From: Paracoccus cavernae | GTDB lineage: Bacteria; Pseudomonadota; Alphaproteobacteria; Rhodobacterales; Rhodobacteraceae | Length of the DNA stretch: 64,000 bases | Direction of reading: 5' to 3' | Assembly: GCA_030410095.1 (NCBI GenBank) | Contig: JAUFRC010000001.1 | Coordinates: 74,501 to 138,500, forward strand | In this document: in pieces, positions 36,520 through 46,066 of the stretch | How the letters are laid out: the number at the start of each line of letters is the position of its first letter | How positions within the stretch are numbered: position 1 is the first letter of the stretch | Made by a program: the position numbers and the translations under genes | The notes under the pieces: model-generated | Told to the model about the DNA's origin: nothing | What the model saw: the letters and a program-made list of their open reading frames with translations, nothing else | Database searches by the model: none

Positions 36520-37307
36520 CTAGCGTCCCTTCCAGACCGGATCGCGCTTTTCGACTGCGGCGCGCGGCCCTTCGAGGGCGTCCTCGCTTTCCATCAGGCG
36601 CTGGAAGGCCGGAAAGCCGCCCGCCCGCATCGCGGCATAGCTTTCGCGCAGGGTGTTCTTTTCGGCCAGACGCACGGTCTCCTTGGCGGCCTCGACCGAG
36701 AGAGGGCCGAACGCAGGATGCGCCGCGCAAGATCGCGCGCGGCCTCCATCGCGCCGCCTTTGGGCACGACCTGATTGGCCAGGCCCCAGCGCAGAAGATC
36801 GGCGGGCTCAAGGGTTTTGCCGCCGTAAAGGACCTCGTTCGCGACGACTTTGGGCAGCATTTTCGGCAAAACGAACGAGCCGACATCAGGCAGAACGCCA
36901 AGGGTCGTCTCGGGCAGCCAGCATTGCGCGTTTTCGGCGGCGATGACGAAATCGGCCGAAAGCAGGATCTCGAAACCCGCGCCGATCGCATAGCCGTTCA
37001 CCGCGCAGATGACGGGTTTGTTGAGGCCCTCCAGCTCGGAAAAGCCGTAGACGCCGCCGACGCCGTAATCGGCGACATAGCCCGAGCCGCCGGCATCGGC
37101 CGCCTCGTTGAGATCCCAACCCGCCGAGAAGAACTTGTCGCCGCCACCGGTGAAGATCGCGACGCGCAGCGCGGGATCATCGCGGAAAGCGGCGAAAACC
37201 TCGCCCAATTCGCGGCTGGAGGGTTGGCCGATCGCATTGGCCTTGGGCCGGTCGAAGGTGATCTCGAGCACGGCTCCGTCGCGGCGGGTCTTGACGATTT
37301 CAGACAT
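36520..37307 (-). CDS. enoyl-CoA hydratase/isomerase, carnitinyl-CoA dehydratase (CaiD)-like, one frameshift
   Basis: 262-residue crotonase. The oxyanion segment FFSAGWDLNEA and the catalytic loop LPETTLGVLPDVG are visible; GYAIGAGFEILLSADFVIA is the central helix. The end FGPLSVEAAKETVRLAEKN continues to EKRDPVWKGR in another frame after a shift near 36710. The C-terminal KRDPVWKGR is typical of the CaiD group, which acts on 4-cationic butyryl-CoA derivatives. Its start lies 3 bases after the ligase stop, so it is in the same operon. Confidence 0.85.
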
Positions 37308-37310
37308 GGT

Positions 37311-39360
37311 TCACCTTTCTGGGGCGCAAAGCGCGTCGACGGCGAGAACGCCTTTGGGCAGGATCATCAAGGGGTTGATGTCCAACTCCTCGATCTTGTC
37401 GCCGCTTTTGACGGCATGATCGGCCAAGCGCGCGATGGCATCGACGGCGGCTTCGATATCGCCGCCGGGCTTGCCGCGATAGCCTTCGAGGATCGGGGCG
37501 ATGCGCAGCGACATCAGGGCTGCGCGGATATCTCCGCGCGAGGCGGGCAGCAAAAGCGCGCGGGAATCCTGCATGATTTCCACGAAAATCCCGCCCGCAC
37601 CGATGGTCAGAAACAGCCCGAACAGCGGATCGCGCGACAGGCCCACAATCAGCTCGGCCACGATATCCTGCGCCATTTCCTCGATCAGGAAGCGGCAATC
37701 GAGGCCGCTCATGCGGAAGGCGGCAGCCGCGACATCCTCGGGGTTTTCAGATTGACCGCGACCGCGCCCATTTCGGTCTTGTGGAGCAGATGCTCGCCCA
37801 CGCCCTTGAGCACGACGGGAAAGCCGATCTCTTCGGCCTTTTTCCATGCCTCGGTCGCGTCGTCGGCCAAAACCCCCTTGGGCGTCGGGATGCCGATGGC
37901 GCGAAGGGCCTCTTTGGAGCGCCATTCGTCCAAAGCGGGCAGGGCCTCACCGGTTTCGGGCAGGGACAACGGCGCGGGTTCGGGGCGAGCCCATGCCGCG
38001 CCGATATCGGCGGCGTGACGCGCGGCGCGGATCGCGCTTTCAAGGCCCATCAAGGGGGCGATCCCCGCTTCCATGATCTTGGCGGTCAGGGCCTCGGGCA
38101 TGTTCTCGGGCAGGCTGGACACCAGCGCGAACCGTTGGCCCGAGGCCTTGCCCGCCGCCAGCGCCGCCTCGACCGCGGCATAGCTGCCGTTATCCTCGCA
38201 GCGGTCCGCGCGCGGGATGTCGATCACCAGCATGGACAGCCCGTAGCCGCTGGCCAGAAAGGCGCTGTAGGTCGCCTGCATCTTGGCCGCGTCGCCCCAG
38301 ATGAACGTGTGGTAATCGAGCGGGTTCGAGATCGTGACCATATCCGACAGCGTGGCTTTGACGCGGATCGCATCGCTGTCGGTCAGCGGGCGCAGATCCA
38401 TGCCGTTGGCCTCGGCGAGATCGCCCACGAGGGACGCCTCGCCGCCCGAGCAGCTCATCGACCCAAGCGTCGCATCGGGCGAGGGGCCGAGGACATGCAG
38501 CAGTTTCAGCGTCTCGACGAATTCGTCGAGCGAGCGGGCGCGGGCCACGCCCACCCGCGCGAAAAACGCATCCGCCAGCGCATCCGCCCCCGAAAGCGAG
38601 GCGGTATGCGACATGGTCATCGCCTGCGCCGCGGCCGAGGTGCCGACCTTGATCGCCACCACCGGAATGCGCCGCGCGCGCGCCTGGCAAAGACCGCCTG
38701 CAGCTTTTCGAGATCGTCGAAGCCCTCGATATGGAGACCCAAAGCGGTGACGCGCGGGTCGTCAAGCACCGCATCCGCCAGCCCCGAAAGGCCGGTTTGC
38801 GCCTGATTGCCGGCCGTCAGCACATAGGCCAAAGGCAGGCCGCGCTGCTGCATCGACAGGTTGATCGCGATGTTCGAGCTTTGCGCGATGATCGCGACAC
38901 CGCTTTCGACGCGCGTGCCGCCGTGCTGGTCGGGCCACAAAAGCGCGCCGTCGAGATAGTTGATGAAGCCGTAGCAATTGGGCCCCAGCACCGGCATGGT
39001 GCCGGCATTGCGCAGCAGGGCCTCGGTGCGCTCGGCCCCGTCGGCCACCTCGGCAAAGCCCGAGGCGAAACAGACCGCCCCGCCCGCGCCGCGCGCCGCG
39101 AGATCGCGCACGACCTCGATCGTGGCGTCACGGTTCACGCCGATGAAGGTGACATCGGGCGCACTCGGCAGGTCGTTGACCGAGCGGAAGGCGGGCAGGC
39201 CCGCAACCTCGTCGCGGGTCGGGTGGACGGGCCAGATCTCGCCGGCAAAACCCATGCGCAGGGATTGCTTGATCACCGCGACCGACCAGCCGCCGCCGAT
39301 CACCGCGATGGATTTCGGCCGCAGGAGCCGCGAGAGGTCGCGCATTTGGAGGTCTTTCAT
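37311..39360 (-). CDS. acyl-CoA ligase, ADP-forming (acetate-CoA ligase family), two frameshifts
   Basis: About 683 residues with both subunits of the ADP-forming CoA ligase in one chain. The N-terminal part has the CoA-binding Rossmann start LLRPKSIAVIGGGWS, then VLGPNCYGFINY with the acyl-phosphate region, and the C-terminal ATP-grasp part DEWRSKEALRAIGIPTPKG and VVLKGVGEHLLHKTEMGAV. These enzymes make acyl-CoA from a carboxylate with ATP. Shifts lie near 38660 and 37735. It follows the acyl-CoA dehydrogenase by one base. Its substrate is probably the carboxylate derived from the AruI product. Confidence 0.88.
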
Positions 39361-39361
39361 C

Positions 39362-40523
39362 TTAGGCCCCCAAGGTCGCAGCAGATCGCGCGAGATGATA
39401 TGGCGCTGGATTTCCGAGGTGCCGTCCCAGATCCGCTCGACGCGGGCATCGCGCCAGAAACGCTCGATCGGGAAATCGTCCATCAGCCCCATGCCGCCGT
39501 AAACCTGAATGGCGCGGTCGGTGACGCGGGCCAGCATTTCCGAGGCGTAAACCTTGGCCGAGGCGATCTCGCGGTTGGCGGGCAGCCCTTGGTCCAGACG
39601 CCAGGCGGCGGCCAAGGTCAGCCAATCGGCCGCGTCGATTTCGGTAATGGAATCAGCGATCTGGAAGCCAACACCTTGGAAGCGGCCGATCGGCTGGCCG
39701 AATTGTTTCCTTTGCGCGGCATAGTCCAGCATCATGTCGAAGACGCGGCGCGCGCGCCCGACCGCCATGGTCGCGACCGTGATGCGGGTGGCGTAAAGCC
39801 AGTCGTTCATCACCTCGAACCCGCCGCCAACCTTGCCCAGAACCTGCGCATCGGGCAGGCGGCAATCCTCGAATTCGAGGATCATGTTTTTGTAACCGCG
39901 ATGGCTGACGGATTTGTAGCCGTCGCGGATGGTAAAGCCCGGCGTGCCGCGATCGACAAGGAAGGTGGTGATCTGCTTTTTCACCATGCCGTTTCCGGCG
40001 GTTTCCTCGCCCGTCGCTACGAAAACGATAACGAAATCGGCGTGCTCCGCACCCGAGATGAAATGTTTGGTGCCGTTCAGGACCCAATCGCCACCCTCGC
40101 GCCGCGCTGTGGTCTTCATGCCGCGCACATCCGATCCGGCATCGGGCTCGGTCATGGCCAAAGCATCCATCAGCTCGCCGCGCACGGCGGGTCGCGGTAG
40201 CGCGCGATCTGTTCGCCCTCGCAGGCCATCAGGATATTCTGCGGACGGCCGAAGAAATGCGTCAGTGCCATCGAGCCGCGGCCCAGCTCGCGCTCGACCA
40301 AAGCGAAATCGACATGCGACAGGCCGGGGCCGCCGGCTTCTTCGGGAAAGTTCGAGGCGTAAAAGCCCAGATCAATGACCTTGCGCTTGATCTCTTCGCC
40401 CAGCTCAAGGGGGACATGGCCAAGGCGCTCGACCTCGGCCTCATGGGGGTAGATCTCGTTTTCGACGAATTCGCGGACCGTCTTGACGATCATCTCCTGT
40501 TCTTCGCTCAGGCCGAAATGCAT
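39362..40523 (-). CDS. acyl-CoA dehydrogenase, CaiA-like, frameshifted
   Basis: About 387 residues with all three ACAD domains: N-terminal [35 protein letters not shown], and the C-terminal YASEMLARVTDRAIQVYGGMG. The position of the catalytic Glu of most ACADs (xEGTS) is Asp here (WDGTSEIQ), seen in some subfamilies. One base is missing near 40190. A second loss near 39368 removes the natural stop: one more G would give RPWGA-stop directly before the ligase ATG, so the apparent fusion to the ligase is an artefact. Confidence 0.88.
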
Positions 40524-40631
40524 TCCAAACTCCTCCCGGATGGCGCGCTTGCGCCGGTGTTTTGCGTTCCTTTGGCTTGGATCGCGGCCGGCTCCTCCTT
40601 CCGCCCGCGACCTTTTCGGATTGGTGCCGCC

Positions 40632-41840
40632 TCAGACGAGCGCGCGAAGGGCGTCGAGGCCCTGTTTCGACATCAGTTCGCCGGTATGGGCCGCGATCCG
40701 CTCGCAGGCTTCAAGCAAGGTCTCGTCGGGTACGGTCAGGCTGAGGCGGATCAGGCTTTCGGCCTCGGCCCCGAAGGACGAACCCGGCATGACCGAGACC
40801 AGCACATTGTCGAGCAGGCTGCGCGCGAAAGCCTCGCCGCTCAGCCGCGTTGCCGCGACATCGACCAGAATGAACATGCCCGCTTCGGGCGGGATCGGCT
40901 CGAGCCCCGCGACACGGCCCAGACGGTCGGCCACAAGCGCGGCGCGGCGGCCGTATTGCTCGCGCATGATGCGCGAGGTCGGCAGGTCGTGGGCAAGCGC
41001 ATGGGCGGTCATGTCGGCGATAAAGGGCTGGCCGCCGAACAGCATCGATTCCGAGATCGGCAAAAGCCGCGCGCAGAATTCGGCCGGCCCGATCGCCCAG
41101 CCCGAGCGGAACCCCGGCGCGGCATGGGATTTCGAGATCGACGAGACCACCACCGTGCGCTCGGCCAGTTCCGGCAGATCGAGCGGCGAGGCAAAGCCGC
41201 CGTCGAAGATCAGATGCTCGTAAACCTCGTCCGAGATCAGCCACAGGTCATGTTTGCGGCAGATCTCGCCGATGGCGCGGATCTCGTCGAGGCCCAGCAC
41301 CGCCCCCGAGGGGTTGTGCGGCGAATTGAGCAGCAGCGCGCGCGTGCGCGGCGTGATCGCGGCTTCAAGATCGGCAGCGGCAAGGTGGAAGCGGTTTTCC
41401 TTGCGCAAAGGTACCGGCACGACCGTCGCGCCGGGGGCGCGGATCACGCTTTCATAGGTCGCGTAATAAGGATCGGGAACCAGCACCTCGTCGCCCGCCT
41501 CGACCACCGCCATGAAGACCGAAAACAGCGCGGTCTGGGTGCCGGGGAAGCACAAAACATTGTCGGTGGTGATCGTGCGACCGCTGCGGGCGCTGTATTT
41601 CGCGGCCAAAGCGTCGAGCACCGCCGGCTCGCCGCGACCGTTGGAATAGCGCGTGCGACCGGCGCGCATCGCGTCGTTGCAGACATCAAGCAGCGTCTCG
41701 TCGGGTGCAATGTCGGGCTCGCCGATGGTCAGCTCGATCACGGGCTTTCCGGCGCGGGCCAGGGCGCGGCCCTCGGCATGCAGCTCCCATTTGTTGGAGC
41801 CGAGATCGGCCAGCCGTTCGGTCATGGAGGCATAGCGCAT
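40632..41840 (-). CDS. aruH: PLP-dependent aminotransferase, arginine:pyruvate transaminase (AruH)-like
   Basis: Intact class I/II aminotransferase of 402 residues. The PLP Lys is in SSISKSHAAPGFRSGW (about Lys237), the PLP Asp in DLWLISDEVYEHL, and LNSPHNPSG is the conserved loop. Several stretches resemble AruH of Pseudomonas aeruginosa (from memory), especially around the Lys. It should transfer the alpha-amino group of an L-amino acid, likely arginine, to pyruvate. ATG 41840 has AAAGGA upstream; TTG 41846 is a less likely start. It is cotranscribed behind the TetR gene with near overlap. Confidence 0.83.
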   Translation of the reverse strand: MRYASMTERLADLGSNKWELHAEGRALARAGKPVIELTIGEPDIAPDETLLDVCNDAMRAGRTRYSNGRGEPAVLDALAAKYSARSGRTITTDNVLCFPGTQTALFSVFMAVVEAGDEVLVPDPYYATYESVIRAPGATVVPVPLRKENRFHLAAADLEAAITPRTRALLLNSPHNPSGAVLGLDEIRAIGEICRKHDLWLISDEVYEHLIFDGGFASPLDLPELAERTVVVSSISKSHAAPGFRSGWAIGPAEFCARLLPISESMLFGGQPFIADMTAHALAHDLPTSRIMREQYGRRAALVADRLGRVAGLEPIPPEAGMFILVDVAATRLSGEAFARSLLDNVLVSVMPGSSFGAEAESLIRLSLTVPDETLLEACERIAAHTGELMSKQGLDALRALV

Positions 41841-41842
41841 GG

Positions 41843-42510
41843 TCAATCCTTTGCGGCAGAGGGTGGCGGAGCGTCGAGCGGCGCGAAATCGCGCGGCAGG
41901 GTGACGCCCAAAAGCGCCTCGGCGGTTTCTAGGCCGAGCGCGACATAGTCGTCGGAGGTGTGGTCGTCCTTGAACAGACAGCCCTCCAGCCAGAGCCCGT
42001 CGATGAGCGCGTTGAGGGCAATGGCAAGGCGGTTGCGGCGCAGATCGCCGAGCGCGCGGTTTTCGGCCGCCATGATCGCGGCGATCATCGGCTCGAGCGC
42101 GTCGCGATAGGGCAGGTGGCCTTCGTCATGGATGCGCGCCATTTCGGGATCGACATTGACCTGCGCGATGAAGGTCGCCCAAAGCGAGAAAACCCGCGGA
42201 TCGGCGACCGAGCCGCCGATGCTGACGCGGATGAACCGCGCGAGGCGCTCGTGCGGGGCAGTTCGACCGCCTCGATCACGGCGCGGCCCGGCGCGGTGAT
42301 CATCTCGACCGTCTCGCGGTAAGCCGCGAGGATCATGTTTTCCTTGGAGGCGAAATGGTGGCGGATCAGCCCGTTGCTGACACCGGCATAGGTCGCGACG
42401 GCACGCACGGTCGTGCCCTGGATGCCTTTGTCGGCAATGCAGTCCAGCGTCGCGCGCACCAGTTCGGCACGGCGGTCGAAATCCTGCATGCGTCGGAAGG
42501 TCGTCGCCAT
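41843..42510 (-). CDS. TetR/BetI-like transcriptional regulator, one frameshift
   Basis: About 223 residues. The N-terminal HTH includes DCIADKGIQGTTVRAVATYAGVSNGLIRHHF, where the recognition helix is VSNGLIRHHF, as in BetI. The C-terminal ligand domain shows HERLARFIRVSIGG and ALNALIDGLWLEGCLF, close to BetI (TetR_C_6). The frame shifts near 42255. ATG 42510 has GCAGGA upstream. It leads the minus-strand operon and is divergent from the transporter genes; the 41-bp dyad at 42617 is its probable operator, so it likely represses both directions. Confidence 0.85.
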
Positions 42511-42616
42511 TCCTGCCCGTTCTCCGCTTGGTTTTTGCCCGATCCGCTTGGGGCGAATCATCGGGCACCCCTTGTTTTCCCTTGAAATCTCATGTGATTT
42601 TCAAGGTCTCAAAGAG

Positions 42617-42657
42617 AAACTATGCAACTGAATAATAATTATTCAAGAGTATAGTTT
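42617..42657. promoter_or_regulatory. 41-bp nested dyad, probable TetR operator in divergent promoter region
   Basis: The inner part TGAATAAT-A-ATTATTCA (42629-42645) is a perfect palindrome. Outer arms AAACTAT (42617-42623) and ATAGTTT (42651-42657) are also perfectly inverted, each 5 bases away. The whole is centred at 42637 in the AT-rich gap between the divergent TetR and HisP-like genes. A second dyad CGCGAA-7-TTCGCG lies nearby at about 42690-42710. The rest of the 42511-42830 gap shows no gene. Confidence 0.7.
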
Positions 42658-42830
42658 TCTCGCGGATCGGATATTCTGAACACGGAATTCCGCGAAACGC
42701 TGATTCGCGAGAATGCGGGAAACCACCTACCGGCGCGCGGAAGAGGAGCCGCAGACCGGCAGGGAGAGGATCGGAACGGCCGGCGTGCGGAGCTTGCTCT
42801 GCGTGGCGCGGGCAACGATGGGGATTGCCG

Positions 42831-43604
42831 TTGGATGATGGCGCGAATGCGATTGAAGTCACGGATCTGCACAAGCGCTTCGGCGCGCTCGAGGTGCTCA
42901 AGGGCGTCTCGCTCGAGGCGCGCAAGGGCGAGGTGATCGCGATTATCGGCGGCTCGGGCTCGGGGAAATCGACCTTCCTGCGCTGCATCAACCTGCTCGA
43001 GACGCCAAGCGCGGGCCGCATCACCGTCCATGGCGAGACGATCGCCATGAAATCCGACCGGCGCGGCGGGCAGGTGCCTGCGGACCGCAAACAGGTCGAA
43101 CGCATCCGCGCCCGTCTGGCGATGGTCTTTCAAAGCTTCAACCTCTGGCAGCACCGCACCGTCTTGCAAAACGTGATCGAGGCGCCGGTCCATGTTCTGG
43201 GCATTCCCAAGGATCAGGCGATCGCCACGGCGGAAACCCTGCTTAGACGCGTGGGTCTTTACGAAAAGCGCGACGCCTATCCGGCGTTCCTGTCGGGCGG
43301 CCAACAGCAGCGCGCGGCGATTGCCCGCGCCGTCGCCGTCGATCCCGAGGTGATGCTGTTCGACGAGCCGACCTCGGCGCTCGATCCCGAGTTGGTGGGC
43401 GAGGTTCTGGGCGTGATCGGCGACCTCGCGCGCGAAAACCGCACCATGATCCTTGTCACCCACGAGATGAAATTCGCCCGCAATGTTGCCGACCGCATCG
43501 TCTTTTTCCACGGCGGCGTCATCGAGGAACAGGGCACGCCCGAACAGATTTTCGATGCCCCGCGCTCGGAACGGCTCAAGCGCTTCATCCAGTCGAGCCA
43601 TTAG
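42831..43604 (+). CDS. basic amino acid ABC transporter ATPase (HisP-like)
   Basis: Intact 257-residue ATPase of the polar/basic amino acid type. Walker A IGGSGSGKSTFL, MVFQSFNLWQHRTVLQN, signature LSGGQQQRAAIARAVA, Walker B VMLFDEPTSALD and switch His VTHEM. The insert MKSDRRGGQVPADRKQ is the HisP/OccP subgroup hallmark. Start: TTG 42831 has GGGGA 6 bases upstream; TTG 42825 is too close to that site. It heads a transporter operon with the binding protein, two permeases and an amidohydrolase, and is divergent from the TetR gene. Confidence 0.9.
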   Translation: MDDGANAIEVTDLHKRFGALEVLKGVSLEARKGEVIAIIGGSGSGKSTFLRCINLLETPSAGRITVHGETIAMKSDRRGGQVPADRKQVERIRARLAMVFQSFNLWQHRTVLQNVIEAPVHVLGIPKDQAIATAETLLRRVGLYEKRDAYPAFLSGGQQQRAAIARAVAVDPEVMLFDEPTSALDPELVGEVLGVIGDLARENRTMILVTHEMKFARNVADRIVFFHGGVIEEQGTPEQIFDAPRSERLKRFIQSSH

Positions 43605-43655
43605 ATTTCACCACCAAGTGCCGATAGCGAAACGATAAAACCAACAGGGAAGATC

Positions 43656-44437
43656 ATGAAAAAACTGCTCGCTACTCTGTCTGTTGCCGCGATTGCTGGG
43701 CTGGCCGGCATTGCGCCCGCCGCCGCCCAGCCGCTCAAGGTCGGGATCTCGGCCGAGCCCTATCCGCCCTTCACCGTCCCCGATGCCGCCGGAAACTGGA
43801 CCGGCTGGGAGGTCGATTTCGCAAAAGCCGTCTGCGAAGAAGCCAAGCTGGACTGCGTGATCACGCCCCTGTCGTGGGACGGGATCATTCCGGCGCTCAA
43901 CGCCGGCAAGATCGACATGATCATCACCTCGATGTCGATCACCAACGACCGACTCAAGACGATCGATTTCACCGATTCCTACTACAAGTCGAAATCGGCG
44001 GTGATCGGTCTCAAGGATCTGGATTTCGAGGCCACCCCGAGGGGCTTTCCGACAAGATCCTGGGCGCGCAGGTCGGCACGCGCCACCTGTTCTATGCACA
44101 AAAGCACTTCGTTCCCGCTGGTGCGACGCTGCGCGAATACCAGACGCAGGACGAGGCCAACAACGATCTCGTCGCGGGTCGGATCGACGCGATCGAGGCT
44201 GATGATATCGCGATGAAGGAGTTTCTGAATTCGGAAGCGGGCAAAGCCTGCTGCGACATGAAGGGCACGGTTGTCGATGATCAGGACGTTCTGGCGGATG
44301 GTGCGGGCATCGGTCTGCGCAAATCCGACACCGAGCTCAAGGACAAGCTGAACGCCGCGATCAAAGGCATTCGCGAGAACGGCAAATATGCCGAATTCAA
44401 CGCGAAATACTTCGATTTCGACATTTTCGGCGATTGA
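43656..44437 (+). CDS. basic amino acid-binding periplasmic protein (HisJ/ArgT-like), one frameshift
   Basis: About 260 residues, signal peptide cut after AAA (MKKLLATLSVAAIAGLAGIA start). Family-3 fold: LKVGISAEPYPPFTV, GWEVDFAKAVCEEAKLDC and SMSITNDRLKTIDFTDSYY are the typical ligand-pocket stretches of lysine/arginine/ornithine-binding proteins. The end NGKYAEFNAKYFDFDIFGD is also typical. The frame shifts near 44035. It should deliver its ligand to the two permeases that follow. The name HisJ/ArgT rests on the pocket motifs and on the HisP-like insert of the ATPase. Confidence 0.87.
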
Positions 44438-44528
44438 GCGGAGCGGCGGGGCGGGACGCTTCGCATGACGACTGGCGCGGCGGCAGGTCCGGCGCGCCCC
44501 AAGACCGGATAATGCGCGGGAGGTCAGG

Positions 44529-45248
44529 ATGGCAGTAATCGATTGGGGGCTCTTGGCCCTCTCACCTCCGGGTTGGGGCGGTGTGCTTCTGACCGGCTTC
44601 CTGCGCACGATCCAGATCGCGGTCGGCGGCTATGCATTGGGGCTGTGCCTCGGGATCGGCGGCGCGATGGGCAAGCTTTACGGCGGGCCGGTCATCCGCG
44701 ACCTGATGGAGGTCTATACCACCGTGGTCCGCGCGGTCCCCGAGCTGGTGCTGATCCTGATCCTCTATTATGCGGGCACCGATCTGCTCAACCAGCTCAT
44801 GGCGGCGATGGGACGCGGGCCGGTCGACATCTCGGGTCTCGCGGCAGGGATTTTCGTCATCGGCATCGTGCAGGGCGCTTACGCGACCGAGGTCATCCGC
44901 GGTGCGATCAAATCCATTGCACCCGGCCAGATCGAGGCCGCGCGCGCCTATGGCATGTCGCCCGCCAAAGTGCTGCGCCGCGTGACCTTGCCCGCCATGC
45001 TGCCCTTTGCCATTCCTGGCCTTGCGAACCTGTGGCTGATCGCGACCAAAGATACCGCGCTTCTGGCGGTGGTGGGCTTTAGCGAGCTGACGCTGGTCAC
45101 GCGTCAGGCGGCGGGGGCGACCAAGCATTACCTGCTCTTCTTCCTTGCGGCGGGTGCGCTTTATCTGGCGCTGACGCTGGTCTCGAGCGTTATCATCCGC
45201 CAGATCGAGCGGCGCGCGCGTCGCGGCATCGCGGAGGCACGCGCATGA
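44529..45248 (+). CDS. amino acid ABC transporter permease (HisQ-like)
   Basis: Intact 239-residue membrane protein with five or six helices. The segments FLRTIQIAVGGYALGLCLGIG, VRAVPELVLILILYY and the ATPase-contact loop EAARAYGMSPAKVLRRVTLPAMLP are those of HisQ/ArtQ. Its TGA overlaps the ATG of the second permease. GGGAGGTCAGG-type ribosome site precedes ATG 44529. Confidence 0.9.
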   Translation: MAVIDWGLLALSPPGWGGVLLTGFLRTIQIAVGGYALGLCLGIGGAMGKLYGGPVIRDLMEVYTTVVRAVPELVLILILYYAGTDLLNQLMAAMGRGPVDISGLAAGIFVIGIVQGAYATEVIRGAIKSIAPGQIEAARAYGMSPAKVLRRVTLPAMLPFAIPGLANLWLIATKDTALLAVVGFSELTLVTRQAAGATKHYLLFFLAAGALYLALTLVSSVIIRQIERRARRGIAEARA

Positions 45249-46065
45249 GCGATCTGTCCGGCATCCGCACCGCCACGCCCCTGAATCCGAGCCCCGAGAG
45301 CGTTGGCTGAAGCCCCACCGCATCGTCATGATCGCCATCGCCTTCCTGATCGTGGCAATGGCGGCGCGTTACGGGCAATGGTACTGGCTGCCCGAGTATC
45401 AGGGCCTGATCTGGAAGGGACTTTGGGTCACTTTGGCCATGCTCGCCTCCAGCGTGGTGCTTGGTTTCCTGATCGCGCTGCCCTTGGGGCTGGTGCAGGT
45501 GACGGGGCCGTGGTGGCTGGCCGCGCCCGCCAAGACCTTCTGCACCGTGATCCGCGGCACGCCGCTTCTTCTCCAGCTTTGGCTGCTTTATTACGGCTTG
45601 GGTTCGCTTTTCCCGATGATCCCCGGCCTGCGCGGCTCTTTCCTTTGGCCCTATCTGCGCGAGGCATGGCCCTACGGGGTCGCTGCGCTGACGATCTCTT
45701 TCGCCGCCTACGAGGCCGAGGTCATGCGCGGCGCTTTCGCGGGCGTTCCTTCGGGCGAATTGCAGGCGGGGCGTGCTTTCGGTATGGGACGGTTCAAGCT
45801 GTTCTGGCGAATCTGGCTGCCGCGCGCGCTCCACCGCGCATTGCCGACGCTGAACGGCGAAACCGTGCTGCAACTGAAGTCGACGCCGCTTGTCGCGACG
45901 ATCACCGTCGTCGATCTTTACGGCGTGATGTCGCGGGTTCGCTCGAACACGCTTCTGACCTACGAGCCGCTTTTGCTGCTGGCGCTGATCTATTTCCTGC
46001 TGACGGTGATCCTTGTGGTGATCTTCCGTTTCTTCGAGAACCGCATTCCGACCCGAGGCCTTTGA
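45245..46065 (+). CDS. amino acid ABC transporter permease (HisM-like), one frameshift
   Basis: About 273 residues, five helices after a short cytoplasmic N-terminus. WVTLAMLASSVVLGFLIALP, CTVIRGTPLLLQLWLLYYG and the loop QAGRAFGMGRFKLFWRIWLPRA match HisM. One C is lost near 45293, so the first 21 residues are out of frame; restoring it gives PRERWLKPHRIVM. ATG 45245 overlaps the HisQ stop. It pairs with the HisQ-like permease. Confidence 0.88.
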
Positions 46066-46066
46066 C

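Noticed and set aside
36399..38018. 539-codon plus-strand open frame opposite the hydratase and ligase genes
   Set aside because: No domain; the minus strand carries contiguous known enzymes over the same DNA.
37311..40523. Apparent fusion of acyl-CoA dehydrogenase and acyl-CoA ligase in one frame
   Set aside because: Adding one G in the G-run near 39368 restores the stop (RPWGA-stop) one base before the ligase ATG, so the fusion is an indel artefact.
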